Of a stretch of DNA of 64,000 nucleotides, positions 26,450 through 35,977 are shown piece after piece (the first letter of the stretch is position 1; each line of letters opens with the position of its first letter). Origin of the DNA: an uncultured Gammaproteobacteria bacterium (lineage in GTDB: Bacteria; Pseudomonadota; Gammaproteobacteria; GCA-002705445; GCA-002716945); contig CAJQLO010000001.1 of assembly GCA_905479195.1 (NCBI GenBank), positions 304,694 to 368,693 on the forward strand, read 5' to 3'. A program made the translations under genes and the position numbers. The notes beneath the pieces were generated by a model that worked only from the letters and a program-made list of their open reading frames with translations, made no database searches and was not told the origin of the DNA.

Positions 26450-26786
26450 GATAATAGACAAAATAGAGTCAGAGCAGTTAACATCGCATCCTAAATTTTC
26501 AAGTGGTGATACTGTTGAAGTATCAGTCAAAGTAAAAGAAGGTAAGCGTGAAAGAATACAGCTTTATGAAGGTGTAGTCATAGCTAAAAAAAATAGAGGT
26601 ATTAACTCATCTTTTACTGTTAGAAAAATATCTTATGGTGAAGGAGTTGAGAGAGTATTTCAGTTACATAGCAAGGTCATTTCTGGTATAAAAGTTAAAA
26701 GAAGTGGAAGTGTTCGTAGAGCAAAATTATACTACTTAAGAGAGTTATCTGGAAAATCTGCTAGAATCAAAGAAAAACTAAGCTAA
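26436..26786 (+). CDS. rplS: Ribosomal protein L19
   Basis: 116 residues, normal length. Core blocks: [57 protein letters not shown] and [12 protein letters not shown]19 sits at the 30S-50S interface. Starts 14 nt inside trmD, so coupled. Confidence 0.96.
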   Translation: MSINKIIDKIESEQLTSHPKFSSGDTVEVSVKVKEGKRERIQLYEGVVIAKKNRGINSSFTVRKISYGEGVERVFQLHSKVISGIKVKRSGSVRRAKLYYLRELSGKSARIKEKLS

Positions 26787-26798
26787 GTTTAAGATCTT

Positions 26799-27245
26799 TT
26801 GAATACTGTATTTATAGCTTTGGGTAGCAATCTAGATAATCCCGTTTACCATGTTGAAAAAGGAATAACAGATATACATCATCTGCCCGAAACAGAAGTA
26901 ATAAAAGAATCGTCTCTTCATAAATCAAAGCCTGTTGGCCCACAAAATCAGCCTGATTATATAAATGCAGTAATAAAAATAATTACAAACTATGAGCCAC
27001 TTCCATTATTGGATGTTTTGCAAGATATCGAGAATAAACATCACCGCAAGAGGGCAGAAAGATGGGGTCCTAGAACCTTAGACTTAGATATACTTATGTA
27101 TAATGATTTAATAATTAATCATGAGCGACTAGTAATACCACATCCTGAAATGATTAATAGAGAGTTTGTGCTAATTCCTTTGAAAGAGATAACGAATTAT
27201 GATTTCATCATTCCAAAGTATGGTAAGTTATTACAATATATTTAA
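26799..27245 (+). CDS. folK: 2-amino-4-hydroxy-6-hydroxymethyldihydropteridine pyrophosphokinase
   Basis: 148 residues starting with TTG at 26799; the product opens directly with the conserved FIALGSNLDNP, so an internal start is not possible. Other blocks: KPVGPQNQPDYINAV and GPRTLDLDILMY with the magnesium aspartates. FolK transfers pyrophosphate from ATP to the pterin in folate synthesis. First of a folK-dNK-panB-panC-panD run. Confidence 0.94.
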   Translation: MNTVFIALGSNLDNPVYHVEKGITDIHHLPETEVIKESSLHKSKPVGPQNQPDYINAVIKIITNYEPLPLLDVLQDIENKHHRKRAERWGPRTLDLDILMYNDLIINHERLVIPHPEMINREFVLIPLKEITNYDFIIPKYGKLLQYI

Positions 27246-27257
27246 TAAAAAAATAAT

Positions 27258-27920
27258 ATGAAAAATAAATATAAATCTATTGTTATTGAGGGTCCCATAG
27301 GTGTTGGAAAAACTACGCTTGCAACAAAGCTTTCCAGCAGCTTAGAAAGTAAGCTCATGCTAGAAAGTTTTTCTGAAAACCCTTTCCTTGAAAAATTTTA
27401 TAAGGATGTTGGTAAATTTAATAAATATACAAAAACAAGCAAATATGCTTTGGCTACTCAGTTATATTTCCTCTTGCAAAGAGCTGATGAATTTAAGAGT
27501 AAGGAATATCAGGCTTTAAAAAGACATAATATTATCTCAGATTATTTTATTGAAAAAGATAAGCTTTTTGCAAAAACAATTTTATCCTCAGATGAATATC
27601 TTTTATATAATAGGGTACATGATGGACTTAAGCTTAATGTTGAGAAGCCTAGTTTAGTAATTTATTTGCAGACAGATGCACAAATACTTATTAGTAGAAT
27701 AAAAGAAAGAGGGGTAAAATTTGAAGGCAATATTACAGAATCTTACCTCCAGAAAATTATTGATTCTTATACTGCATTTTTTCATTCTTACAAAGACTCG
27801 CCTTTGTTAATAATCAATACATCTAATGTTAATGTCAATGACCCGAATGACTATGCGATGTTATTAGAAGAGATTAATAAAGATATAAAAGGCAAAATAT
27901 ATTTTAATCCAGTATCTTAG
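27258..27920 (+). CDS. Deoxynucleoside kinase family protein
   Basis: 220 residues. P-loop GPIGVGKTT (12-20), substrate-site helix with LQRADEFK and the lid SRIKERG are those of the dNK/dGK family, which phosphorylates deoxynucleosides for salvage. Between folK and panB, a frequent proteobacterial order. The exact base specificity (dA/dG or broad) is not readable from motifs. Confidence 0.88.
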   Translation: MKNKYKSIVIEGPIGVGKTTLATKLSSSLESKLMLESFSENPFLEKFYKDVGKFNKYTKTSKYALATQLYFLLQRADEFKSKEYQALKRHNIISDYFIEKDKLFAKTILSSDEYLLYNRVHDGLKLNVEKPSLVIYLQTDAQILISRIKERGVKFEGNITESYLQKIIDSYTAFFHSYKDSPLLIINTSNVNVNDPNDYAMLLEEINKDIKGKIYFNPVS

Positions 27921-27932
27921 CGAGCATAGTAT

Positions 27933-28706
27933 ATGCCTAAAATTTCTTTAAAAAAACTCAACTTTCTAAAAAAAAATAAAATTGGTATAAGCGCTCTTAC
28001 ATCATATGATGCTAGTTTCGCTAAACTGGCTGATAATTGTGGAATAGATATTATATTGGTTGGCGACTCTTTAGGAGAGGTTATTCAGGGAAACCCTAAC
28101 ACTCACTCAGTAACAATGAATGATATGTGCTATCACACCAAAATAGTATCTAAGGCAATTAAAAAAGCATTTCTTATTGCTGATATGCCAAAAAATTCAT
28201 ATAAGACTAAGAATCAGGCTCTTAAGAATGCTAAGAAATTAGTTGCTAAAAATATGGCTGATATGGTTAAAATTGAATTTCAAGAAAAAGATGTAGAGAT
28301 TGTTGAGCATTTGATATCGCATAATATTTTAGTCTGCTCACATATTGGTATTTTACCGCAAACTATCAAAAATAAATCTGACTATAAGAAAATTGGAAAG
28401 ACTAGAAGTGAAGCAAATCGTTTAATTAATGAAGCTATGCTGATTGAAAAATTAGGATCCCAGATGCTGATAGTTGAATGTATAGATGAACAAGTTGCAA
28501 AGATAATATCTGAGAAATTATATATTCCCACAATTGGCATTGGCTCAGGTAAAAGTTGTGATGGTCAGATTAGAGTAATTTATGATATCTTTGAAATAAG
28601 TTTTAATGGAGTTCCTGGATTTCTTAAATCTAAAAATAAAAAATTAAATCCCATGAAAATAATTCTAGAAAAATATATTACAAATACTAACAAATATAAG
28701 ATCTAA
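27933..28706 (+). CDS. panB: 3-methyl-2-oxobutanoate hydroxymethyltransferase
   Basis: 257 residues. Motifs: ALTSYDASFAKLAD, DIILVGDSLGEVIQGN and the ADMPKNSY, CSHIGILPQTI and IPTIGIGSG elements. PanB adds a hydroxymethyl group from methylene-THF to ketoisovalerate in pantothenate synthesis. 12 nt after the kinase gene; panC starts right at its end. Confidence 0.95.
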   Translation: MPKISLKKLNFLKKNKIGISALTSYDASFAKLADNCGIDIILVGDSLGEVIQGNPNTHSVTMNDMCYHTKIVSKAIKKAFLIADMPKNSYKTKNQALKNAKKLVAKNMADMVKIEFQEKDVEIVEHLISHNILVCSHIGILPQTIKNKSDYKKIGKTRSEANRLINEAMLIEKLGSQMLIVECIDEQVAKIISEKLYIPTIGIGSGKSCDGQIRVIYDIFEISFNGVPGFLKSKNKKLNPMKIILEKYITNTNKYKI

Positions 28707-28707
28707 A

Positions 28708-29556
28708 TTGAAAATAATTACATCTATTAAAGATCAAGCAGATTATTGTAATTCTCTTGTTAAGAAGGGAGAGAGTATTTCATTAATTCCAACTATGGGA
28801 AATCTTCATAAGGGACATGAAAGTCTTCTTTTTAATCCTAGTTATATGAAAAATAAAAAAATTGTATCATTGTTTGTTAATCCGCTTCAGTTTAATAGTT
28901 CAGATGATTATAAAAGTTACCCTAAATCTATTAATTCTGATATTAAGATATTAGAGAGAAATAATGTGGATTGCTTATTTATGCCTTCAGAGGATGAAAT
29001 ACTAAGGAGCATTAGCGAATCAGAATCATTTGCTTTGCCTGGATATATGAATATATTGTGTGGAAAATATAGAGAAGGACATTTTCTTGGTGTTTTTAAA
29101 ATTGTTAAGAAACTATTTGAAATTATAAGGCCATCAGTAGCTTATTTCGGAAAAAAAGATTATCAACAATTAATTATGATTAATCATATTGTTAAAGAAT
29201 ATTTTAAGAATAAAATAAAAATAGTTGCCTGTGATACGATACGCGAAGATAATGGGCTAGCTATGAGTTCTAGAAATAATAGGATAGTAAAATCAAAAAG
29301 AAATATTGCATCACTTGTATATAAAGAATTAGTTACTCTGAAAGAAATCATAAAGACTAATAAAGACTATAATTTTAAAGAACTTCAACAGAGCTTTATA
29401 AAGACATTATCTATAGAAGGTATTAAAATTGAGTATCTAGAATTATTATCCTCTAATGATTTCTCGGTAATACAAAAAAATGATACTGATAATTTAATGT
29501 TATTTGTAGCATTTTATATATCAGGGGTTAGATTAATTGATAATATTGAGGTATAA
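28708..29556 (+). CDS. panC: Pantothenate synthetase
   Basis: 282 residues with a TTG start at 28708, 1 nt after the panB stop. The HxGH ATP motif is GNLHKGH (31-37), followed by VSLFVNPLQFN, GHFLGVFKIVKKLF, YFGKKDYQQL and the LAMSSRNN form of the KMSKS loop. Joins pantoate and beta-alanine using ATP. Confidence 0.95.
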   Translation: MKIITSIKDQADYCNSLVKKGESISLIPTMGNLHKGHESLLFNPSYMKNKKIVSLFVNPLQFNSSDDYKSYPKSINSDIKILERNNVDCLFMPSEDEILRSISESESFALPGYMNILCGKYREGHFLGVFKIVKKLFEIIRPSVAYFGKKDYQQLIMINHIVKEYFKNKIKIVACDTIREDNGLAMSSRNNRIVKSKRNIASLVYKELVTLKEIIKTNKDYNFKELQQSFIKTLSIEGIKIEYLELLSSNDFSVIQKNDTDNLMLFVAFYISGVRLIDNIEV

Positions 29557-29581
29557 TTTATTCAACTATAAAGTGTAACTG

Positions 29582-29965
29582 ATGAAAAAATCATTTTTAA
29601 GCTCGAAAATACATAAAGCCACCGTTACTGATTCTCAGTTAGATTATGAAGGGTCTTGTGAAATAGATGTTTCATTGTTAAATGCCGCAGGTATAAGTGT
29701 ATATGAAAAGATTGATATATATAATATCACGAATGGTGAACGCTTTACTACATATGCAATTGAAGGCAAAGCAGAAACAGGAAATATTTGTATAAATGGT
29801 GCCTGCTGCCATAAAGTTTCAATTGGTGACAAAATTATTATATGTACTTATGTAGACATCGATAGCAAAGAAATAAAAAATCATAAACCAAAAGTTATTC
29901 ATGTAGATGATCAGAATAGAATATTAGATTTGAATACTTATGAAAATGTTAGTTTAGTAGAGTGA
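29582..29965 (+). CDS. panD: Aspartate 1-decarboxylase (pyruvoyl enzyme precursor)
   Basis: 127 residues. The self-cleavage site is YEGSC (22-26), cut between Gly24 and Ser25 so Ser25 becomes the pyruvoyl group. GERFTTYAIEG contains the substrate arginine; CINGACCHKVSIGD is the later conserved loop. It makes beta-alanine for PanC, completing panB-panC-panD. Confidence 0.96.
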   Translation: MKKSFLSSKIHKATVTDSQLDYEGSCEIDVSLLNAAGISVYEKIDIYNITNGERFTTYAIEGKAETGNICINGACCHKVSIGDKIIICTYVDIDSKEIKNHKPKVIHVDDQNRILDLNTYENVSLVE

Positions 29966-29978
29966 ATGTGCGTTTATT

Positions 29979-30311
29979 ATGAGTGAATTAATCAATATTA
30001 ATGATATTGGTGGAAGTATAACCAAAGAAGATGATCGTTATGTTGTAAAAGACAATAACTTACTAAAGAATCTTGTTGTTAGTAGTACAGATTTAAAACC
30101 AATGAAAAGTACTTCCGGACATGAACATAAAGGCCAGGAAGAAGTATATTTTTTTGTAAAAGGTAATGGCAGGATGGAATTAGATGACAAGGAGATAAAT
30201 GTTGATGTTGGTGATACTGTTCTAATTGAAGATGGTGTTTTTCATAGAGTCCATGCTGGTTCAGAAGGTTGTTATTTTGTTTGTGTTTTTGATGGGAAAA
30301 GATCTCATTAA
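29979..30311 (+). CDS. Cupin-domain protein
   Basis: 110 residues forming a single small beta barrel. The first cupin motif is GHEHKGQEEVYFFVKGNGRM with two His and a Glu as metal ligands; the second is GDTVLIEDGVFHRVHA with another His. No enzymatic assignment is possible. It lies 13 nt after panD and its TAA overlaps the convergent purK stop in a shared TTAA. Confidence 0.85.
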   Translation: MSELININDIGGSITKEDDRYVVKDNNLLKNLVVSSTDLKPMKSTSGHEHKGQEEVYFFVKGNGRMELDDKEINVDVGDTVLIEDGVFHRVHAGSEGCYFVCVFDGKRSH

Positions 30312-31387
30312 AAAAATGATTTACTAATTCTATTTATATTTTCTATTAAATCTTTTTTATTATTATTATTCACTGTAATATGCCCTAGTTTCCTGTTTAA
30401 TCTTTCTGATTTTCCATAGTCATATAATTTATAACTATTACTATTTTCATTAATATCTTCAGGCATTGCTGAGATAATATTGAGCATAGCTGAATTACCA
30501 TGAATTGAGATATTTTTAATATTAATATCTGCAATCGCCATCACATGAGCCTCAAATTGACTAATATTGGCACCTTCGTTAGTCCAGTGACCTGAATTAT
30601 GAACTCTGGGCGCCATTTCATTTGCAATAAGATTACCAAGTTTATCTAGAAAAAATTCTATTACTAACACCCCAGTATAATTCAATTCTTTAGTTATTTT
30701 ATTATGGTAAGACTCTGCTAATTTTTGAAGTTCAGAGTTTTCATATGGAGCAATACTTAGATTCAAGATTCCATCTTTATGAAAATTTTCTACAAGTGGA
30801 TAAAAAAATGTCTTGGATGATTTAGTGCAAACTCCAATTATTGAAACCTCAGTTTTAAAATCAACTTTTTTTTCAAGAATTGCTTCTACTTTACCAGATA
30901 ATGACCATGCTTCTTTAGAACTATGCTTATTAATTAAAATTTGATTTTTACCATCATAGCCTAATTTTCTTGACTTAAGAATTGAGTCAGTTCCTAGATT
31001 ATCAATAGCTAAGGAAAGGTCTTCTTCAGAATTAACAATATGATATTCGGTAGTAGGAATATTATTTTTATTAAAGATATCCTTTTCTTTTAGTCTATCT
31101 TGGCAAATTTCTACCGCATACGAACCAGGATATACAGAAATTTTATTTTCTAGATATTTTAATGCTTCCGATGGGACATTCTCAAAATCTATTGTCACAA
31201 CATCGCAATTATCAATTAAGTAGTCTAAAGAGTCTTTGTTATTATAGTCAGATTTAATACACTCAGCATATTTTGATGCTGGTGGATTATCATTTGGATC
31301 CACAACTATGAAATTAATATTATGTTTTGCAGACATTTGAATCATCATCATTGCTAACTGTCCGCCACCAAGAATTCCAATACGCAT
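30308..31387 (-). CDS. purK: N5-carboxyaminoimidazole ribonucleotide synthase
   Basis: 359 residues from the ATG at 31387, which gives the usual opening MRIGILGGGQLAMMM; an in-frame ATG at 31408 lies inside purE. ATP-grasp blocks: SILKSRKLGYDGKNQ, VEAILEKKVDFKTEVS, VLVIEFFLDKLGNLIANE and APRVHNSGHWT. It carboxylates AIR with bicarbonate. Begins 1 nt after the purE stop; the pair is an operon. Confidence 0.95.
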   Translation of the reverse strand: MRIGILGGGQLAMMMIQMSAKHNINFIVVDPNDNPPASKYAECIKSDYNNKDSLDYLIDNCDVVTIDFENVPSEALKYLENKISVYPGSYAVEICQDRLKEKDIFNKNNIPTTEYHIVNSEEDLSLAIDNLGTDSILKSRKLGYDGKNQILINKHSSKEAWSLSGKVEAILEKKVDFKTEVSIIGVCTKSSKTFFYPLVENFHKDGILNLSIAPYENSELQKLAESYHNKITKELNYTGVLVIEFFLDKLGNLIANEMAPRVHNSGHWTNEGANISQFEAHVMAIADINIKNISIHGNSAMLNIISAMPEDINENSNSYKLYDYGKSERLNRKLGHITVNNNNKKDLIENINRISKSFF

Positions 31388-31388
31388 T

Positions 31389-31886
31389 TTATTTTCTAGG
31401 GTCTCCATTCTTTAAAACATCAACCGTTTGTTTCTTTCTAAATTTAACTAGAGCATCTTTTGTTTTCGGATGCTTAGAACTTAGGATGCTTGCAGCAAGT
31501 AACGCAGAATTAATTGCACCACTTTCCCCAATAGCTACCGTGGCAACAGGAATACCTTTTGGCATTTGTACAATTGATAATAAAGAGTCTAATCCATCTA
31601 AGCTTTTAGACTTAATCGGAACGCCAATAACAGGTAGGTGTGTTTTTGAAGCAACCATTCCTGGTAAATGTGCAGATCCGCCTGCACCCGCAATAATTAT
31701 TTCAATCCCTTTTGAATCTGCAGATGACGCAAAGTCATAAAGAAGATCTGGTGTTCTATGTGCAGAAACTATTTTAACTTCATATTTAATTTTTAATTTA
31801 TCAAGCATGAGAGCTGTATTTTTCATGATAGGCCAATCTGATTTAGATCCCATGATTATAGCTACTAATATATCAGATTTCTTCAT
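31389..31886 (-). CDS. purE: N5-carboxyaminoimidazole ribonucleotide mutase (class I)
   Basis: 165 residues. MGSKSDWP (12-19), SAHRTP (41-46) and [14 protein letters not shown] line the active site, where the His of SAHRTP is the acid-base. PurE moves the carboxyl group of N5-CAIR to C4. First gene of purE-purK, divergent from hldD across 115 nt. Confidence 0.96.
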   Translation of the reverse strand: MKKSDILVAIIMGSKSDWPIMKNTALMLDKLKIKYEVKIVSAHRTPDLLYDFASSADSKGIEIIIAGAGGSAHLPGMVASKTHLPVIGVPIKSKSLDGLDSLLSIVQMPKGIPVATVAIGESGAINSALLAASILSSKHPKTKDALVKFRKKQTVDVLKNGDPRK

Positions 31887-31962
31887 AAACAGATTGTATC
31901 AGTATCAATTGTACCTTAACAATACTTATTATCTTTTATTAGTCAAATTATGATTTGTTTTA

Positions 31963-31968
31963 TATAAT
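31963..31968 (+). promoter_or_regulatory. Candidate -10 element for hldD-waaF
   Basis: TATAAT 34 nt before the hldD ATG in the purE/hldD divergent gap. The upstream TTAGTC at 18-nt spacing is only a weak -35 match. Confidence 0.4.
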
Positions 31969-32001
31969 CTTACTTAGTCTAATTAAATGGAATAAATCAA
32001 T

Positions 32002-32958
32002 ATGTTAGTAATTACTGGTGGAGCTGGCTTTATTGGTAGCAATTTAGTCAATTTTTTAAATAATAATCAAGATGAAGAAATCTTGATTGTAGAGGAAATG
32101 GACACTTATCTTGAAAAATTTAAAAATCTTGATGATTTAAAATATATTGACTGCATAGATAAAAATACGTTTATCAATGACATAAATAATAATTCATCAA
32201 AGTATAAAGACAAGATTAGCAATATATTTCACCTAGGAGCATGTTCTAAAACCACAGAGCCTGACAGAGATTATATAATGTCAACAAATTTTGAATATTC
32301 CAAAGATATCTTAAAATACTCGGCCAATAATAAAATTTCATTGATTTATGCTTCTTCCGCATCAGTCTATGGAGAAACCAAGCTATTTATAGAGACACCT
32401 GAGCATGAATCATTTCTGAATCATTATGCTGAGTCTAAATTATTATTTGACCAATATTATCGGGTTCATAGAGAAAAAATTACTTCGCAAGTTGTGGGGT
32501 TAAGATATTTTAATGTATTTGGACCAAGAGAATTTCACAAAGAAGGGATGTTTAGTGTTATATATCACTTTTTCACTCAGATAAATAAATCAGGAAGCAT
32601 TAATCTTTTTAAAGGTAGTCATGGTTATGAAGATGGAGAACAAAGAAGAGATTTTATACATGTAGATGATACGGTAAAGGTAAATAATTGGTTTAAAATA
32701 AATCCAGAAGTATCTGGAATATATAATGTTGGAACAGGGAAAAGTAGAACGTTTAATGATATAGCGAATTGTGTTTTAGATTATTATCAGAAAGGATCTA
32801 TAAATTACATAAATTTTCCAGATAATTTAGAAGACCAATATCAGGCTTTTACTGAGGCTGATATGTCAAAAATAAAAAGCAAAGGGTATTCCAATAGTTT
32901 TATTAATCTAGAAGAAGGTGTTAGGTCTTACTTAGACTGGTTATCAAAAAAATCATGA
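32002..32958 (+). CDS. hldD: ADP-glyceromanno-heptose 6-epimerase
   Basis: 318 residues, extended SDR fold. The NADP loop is [15 protein letters not shown] (7-21), with FHLGACSKTTEPD, SSASVYGET and the YAESK catalytic Tyr/Lys. HldD-type markers NVFGPREFHKEGM and GEQRRDFIHVDD are clear. It converts ADP-D,D-heptose to ADP-L,D-heptose, the donor for LPS heptosyltransferases. Overlaps waaF by 4 nt. Confidence 0.94.
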   Translation: MLVITGGAGFIGSNLVNFLNNNQDEEILIVEEMDTYLEKFKNLDDLKYIDCIDKNTFINDINNNSSKYKDKISNIFHLGACSKTTEPDRDYIMSTNFEYSKDILKYSANNKISLIYASSASVYGETKLFIETPEHESFLNHYAESKLLFDQYYRVHREKITSQVVGLRYFNVFGPREFHKEGMFSVIYHFFTQINKSGSINLFKGSHGYEDGEQRRDFIHVDDTVKVNNWFKINPEVSGIYNVGTGKSRTFNDIANCVLDYYQKGSINYINFPDNLEDQYQAFTEADMSKIKSKGYSNSFINLEEGVRSYLDWLSKKS

Positions 32959-33962
32959 ACTCAAAAGAAAAATTTTTAATTATCGCTCCTTCTTGGATTG
33001 GTGATTTAATTATCTCTCAGTCATTACTCAAACATTTAAGGAAAGAATATTTAGATTGTCACATTGATATGATTGTTAGGCCAGAATTAATTAAACTAGC
33101 AAAGATGATGCCAGAAGTTCAAAATATTTATCCTCTGGATATTGAACACAAGGAATTAGGTTTAGTTAAAAGATATATATTAGCGAAGGAGATAAAAAAG
33201 TACTCATACTCAACTTCAATCATACTCCCAAATAGCTTCAAGTCAGCTATTATTCCCTGGTTAGCAAATATACCACTTAGGATTGGGTATAGCAGAGAAT
33301 TAAGGTTTTTTTTATTAAATAAAAAATACTCTTTAATTAAACATAAAGATAGTATGGTCAACCGGTATTTAAAATTAGCAGATGGATCTTATTCAGGTAG
33401 CATAAGGCCGTCACTTTTAATTAATAGAGATTTATCTGACTTGATTGGTAGAAAATATTTAATCAATAATTCTAAAAAAAATATAGTCTTATGCCCAGAA
33501 GCCGAATATGGGGCAGCTAAAAGATGGCCAGCTGATAAATGGATAGAACTAGCTAATTTTTATTATGAAAAAAATTATAATATTTATTTCCTCGGAAAAG
33601 ATAAAAATCTTGATATAGAATACCGCGGTGTCTTAAAAACAGATTCAATCATTTCATTATTGGGGAAAACTAGTCTTGAAGAGGCGACTTACCTTTTGTC
33701 ATTAGCGGATTTAGTAATTACAAATGATTCTGGATTAATGCATATTGCAGCTTCAGTTAATACTAATTTAATTTCAATATTTGGCTCTTCATCACCATTT
33801 TACACGCCACCATTGATAAATAATCAATTTGGCGAGGTAGTATATAAAGCTTTAAAATGTAGCCCATGTTTTAAGAGAGAATGTCCATTACAGCATCTAA
33901 ATTGTCTTAATGATATTAGTGCTGAAGAAATATTTAGCAAATCTACGAAATACTTAAATTGA
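32955..33962 (+). CDS. waaF: Lipopolysaccharide heptosyltransferase II
   Basis: 335 residues, GT9 fold. APSWIGDLIISQSLLKHL opens the acceptor lobe; CPEAEYGAAKRWPADKW and TNDSGLMHIAASV bind ADP-heptose. The end, KCSPCFKRECPLQHLNCLNDI, is the WaaF cysteine-rich tail. Adds a heptose to the inner core at the cytosolic face. Overlaps hldD by 4 nt and the convergent GT9 gene by 9 nt. Confidence 0.9.
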   Translation: MNSKEKFLIIAPSWIGDLIISQSLLKHLRKEYLDCHIDMIVRPELIKLAKMMPEVQNIYPLDIEHKELGLVKRYILAKEIKKYSYSTSIILPNSFKSAIIPWLANIPLRIGYSRELRFFLLNKKYSLIKHKDSMVNRYLKLADGSYSGSIRPSLLINRDLSDLIGRKYLINNSKKNIVLCPEAEYGAAKRWPADKWIELANFYYEKNYNIYFLGKDKNLDIEYRGVLKTDSIISLLGKTSLEEATYLLSLADLVITNDSGLMHIAASVNTNLISIFGSSSPFYTPPLINNQFGEVVYKALKCSPCFKRECPLQHLNCLNDISAEEIFSKSTKYLN

Positions 33963-34967
33963 TGAGATAAATTTCTGCATTTTTAAGAGTGATCTTTTAG
34001 TATCTATGCTTATGAAATTTTTATTGTTCCCGACATCAGTAAAAGATAATTTATTTTCAAAATTATTTATTGTCTCCCATCTTAAACTTGTTGATGATTT
34101 CTTTTTTGGATAAAAACCTATTGTTTTCTTATTTAAAGCACCGGCAACATGCAATGGTCCGGTAGAGCCAGCAATAAATACATCACAGATACTTATATTG
34201 GTAATCATATTCAATATACTTTTTTTAGGTTCAATTACTCTAATTGTTACTTCACTATCAACGCTAATTTTTAAATTTTTAGCAATCTGCTCTTCTTCTA
34301 TTGAGCAATGAATCAAAAAATTATAATCATCAAATTTTCTTAAACCTCTGCATATATTTCCGAAACCATCCAAGCTTAATCCTTTTGATGAGCCACCTGT
34401 GCCTGGATGTAAAAATATTATTTTTTTATCTGGATTTAGATTATACTCGTCCATAAAATTAATTCTATTCTTAGAAACCATTCCATGGTCATAAGTTAAA
34501 TATGGACCAAGACTCATTTCTTTAATATTAGAGATATTCATTATTTTAAAGACTTCATATACAAGATCTATATTATATTCATATTCAGGTTTTTTAGACT
34601 TAGACCTTTTTTGATAAAGTTTATGATTATAAAATATTTGAGCTAGCTTTGTTTTGGGAGCGAATCTTAAGGGTATATCTAGTTTTTTTAATAAATATCC
34701 AATTCTGAATGTTGAAAAAAATGATATTGCTACATCAAATTTATATTCTTTTAGCAGAGGATAAAGATCTTTAATTTTTTTATCTACTATCACTTCATCA
34801 ATAAATTCACACTGCTGAGCAAGCTCTTCTACATTTTTTGACACAAGACATAGTATTTTAGAATTAGGAATATTTTTTTTTAGTGAAGCGACTGCGGGTA
34901 ATATTAAAGAAAAATCTCCGATCTTATCATTTCTGATTATTAAGATTTTTTGGATTTTTTTTATCAT
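33954..34967 (-). CDS. Glycosyltransferase family 9 (heptosyltransferase-like)
   Basis: 337 residues. GT9 signs: ILIIRNDKIGDFSLILPAVA at the start, FLHPGTGGSSKGLSLDGF and ICDVFIAGSTGPLHVAGAL in the second lobe. More divergent than the waaF gene beside it and lacking the cysteine-rich tail; it may add a further heptose or related sugar. It is 5 nt downstream of the UDP-glucuronate decarboxylase gene. Confidence 0.8.
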   Translation of the reverse strand: MIKKIQKILIIRNDKIGDFSLILPAVASLKKNIPNSKILCLVSKNVEELAQQCEFIDEVIVDKKIKDLYPLLKEYKFDVAISFFSTFRIGYLLKKLDIPLRFAPKTKLAQIFYNHKLYQKRSKSKKPEYEYNIDLVYEVFKIMNISNIKEMSLGPYLTYDHGMVSKNRINFMDEYNLNPDKKIIFLHPGTGGSSKGLSLDGFGNICRGLRKFDDYNFLIHCSIEEEQIAKNLKISVDSEVTIRVIEPKKSILNMITNISICDVFIAGSTGPLHVAGALNKKTIGFYPKKKSSTSLRWETINNFENKLSFTDVGNNKNFISIDTKRSLLKMQKFISSI

Positions 34968-34972
34968 CCCTT

Positions 34973-35905
34973 TTAAAGCTGTTTTTTAAAATAAACTATT
35001 GTTTCTTTGAGGCCATCTATCACATCTATATTGGGTTCCCAATCAAGATCATTTTTAGCTTTACTTATATCTGGCCTACGTCTAACCGGATCATCTATTG
35101 GCAATCCTTTGTTTATAATTTTAGATTTTGAATTAGTAAGTTTAATTATCATTTGAGCTAATTCAATAATTTTAAACTCTACAGGATTGCCTAAGTTAAT
35201 AGGACCAGTGATTGCTTTTTCTGATGACATCATTTTCATCATACCGTTAACTAAATCATCAATATAGCAAAATGATCTTGTCTGTTCACCATTACCATAT
35301 ACCGTGATATCTTTGTTAGTTAAAGCTTGCATTATAAAGTTACTGACAACTCTGCCATCATTAGGATGCATGTTGGGACCATATGTATTAAATATTCTTA
35401 CTACCTTGATATCCAAGTTATGTTGTCTATTGTAATCAAAAAATAAAGTTTCAGCACATCTTTTGCCTTCATCATAACAACTTCTTGGACCGATAGGGTT
35501 AACGTTACCCCAATAACTTTCAACTTGTGGATGTACATCAGGATCACCATAGACTTCTGATGTAGAGGCTTGCAATATTCTTGCATTAATTCTTTTGGCT
35601 AATCCAAGCATATTAATAGCGCCATGAACTGTTGTTTTTGTTGTTTGGACAGGATCATGTTGATAGTGAATAGGAGAGGCTGGACAAGCTAAATTATAAA
35701 TTTCATCAACTTCTACATATAAAGGAAAACAGATGTCATGTCTTATAGCTTCAAAGTATGTGTTTTTGAAAAGACCACTTATGTTTTCTTTAGTACCAGT
35801 AAAATAATTATCAATGCATAGAACATCATTGCCTTCATCAAGAAGCTTCTTACATAAATGCGAACCAATGAAGCCTGCCCCACCTGTAACTAAGATTTTT
35901 TTCAT
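34973..35905 (-). CDS. UDP-glucuronate decarboxylase (UDP-xylose synthase)
   Basis: 310 residues, extended [22 protein letters not shown] (7-25) binds [23 protein letters not shown] is the UXS signature; STSEVYGDP and YDEGKRCAE hold catalytic Ser/Tyr/Lys; GRVVSNFI and [14 protein letters not shown] follow. It oxidises and decarboxylates UDP-glucuronate to UDP-xylose. Next to LPS core genes, so a pentose is probably added to the core or to exopolysaccharide. Confidence 0.9.
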   Translation of the reverse strand: MKKILVTGGAGFIGSHLCKKLLDEGNDVLCIDNYFTGTKENISGLFKNTYFEAIRHDICFPLYVEVDEIYNLACPASPIHYQHDPVQTTKTTVHGAINMLGLAKRINARILQASTSEVYGDPDVHPQVESYWGNVNPIGPRSCYDEGKRCAETLFFDYNRQHNLDIKVVRIFNTYGPNMHPNDGRVVSNFIMQALTNKDITVYGNGEQTRSFCYIDDLVNGMMKMMSSEKAITGPINLGNPVEFKIIELAQMIIKLTNSKSKIINKGLPIDDPVRRRPDISKAKNDLDWEPNIDVIDGLKETIVYFKKQL

Positions 35906-35956
35906 ATGTTTTATTTCGCTTTAAAAAATTATACCATACCTTAATCTGTTCAATTT

Positions 35957-35965
35957 TGCTATAAT
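35957..35965 (+). promoter_or_regulatory. Extended -10 promoter before the GT4 gene
   Basis: TGCTATAAT lies just 12 nt before the ATG at 35978, so transcription would start about 6 nt upstream of the coding region. No Shine-Dalgarno is visible. Sits in the 72-nt gap divergent from the UDP-xylose synthase gene. Confidence 0.5.
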
Positions 35966-35977
35966 ATTCTAATATTT

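Noticed and set aside
31388..31408. Upstream purK start
   Set aside because: Inside purE; MRIGILGGGQLA at 31387 is the normal PurK opening.
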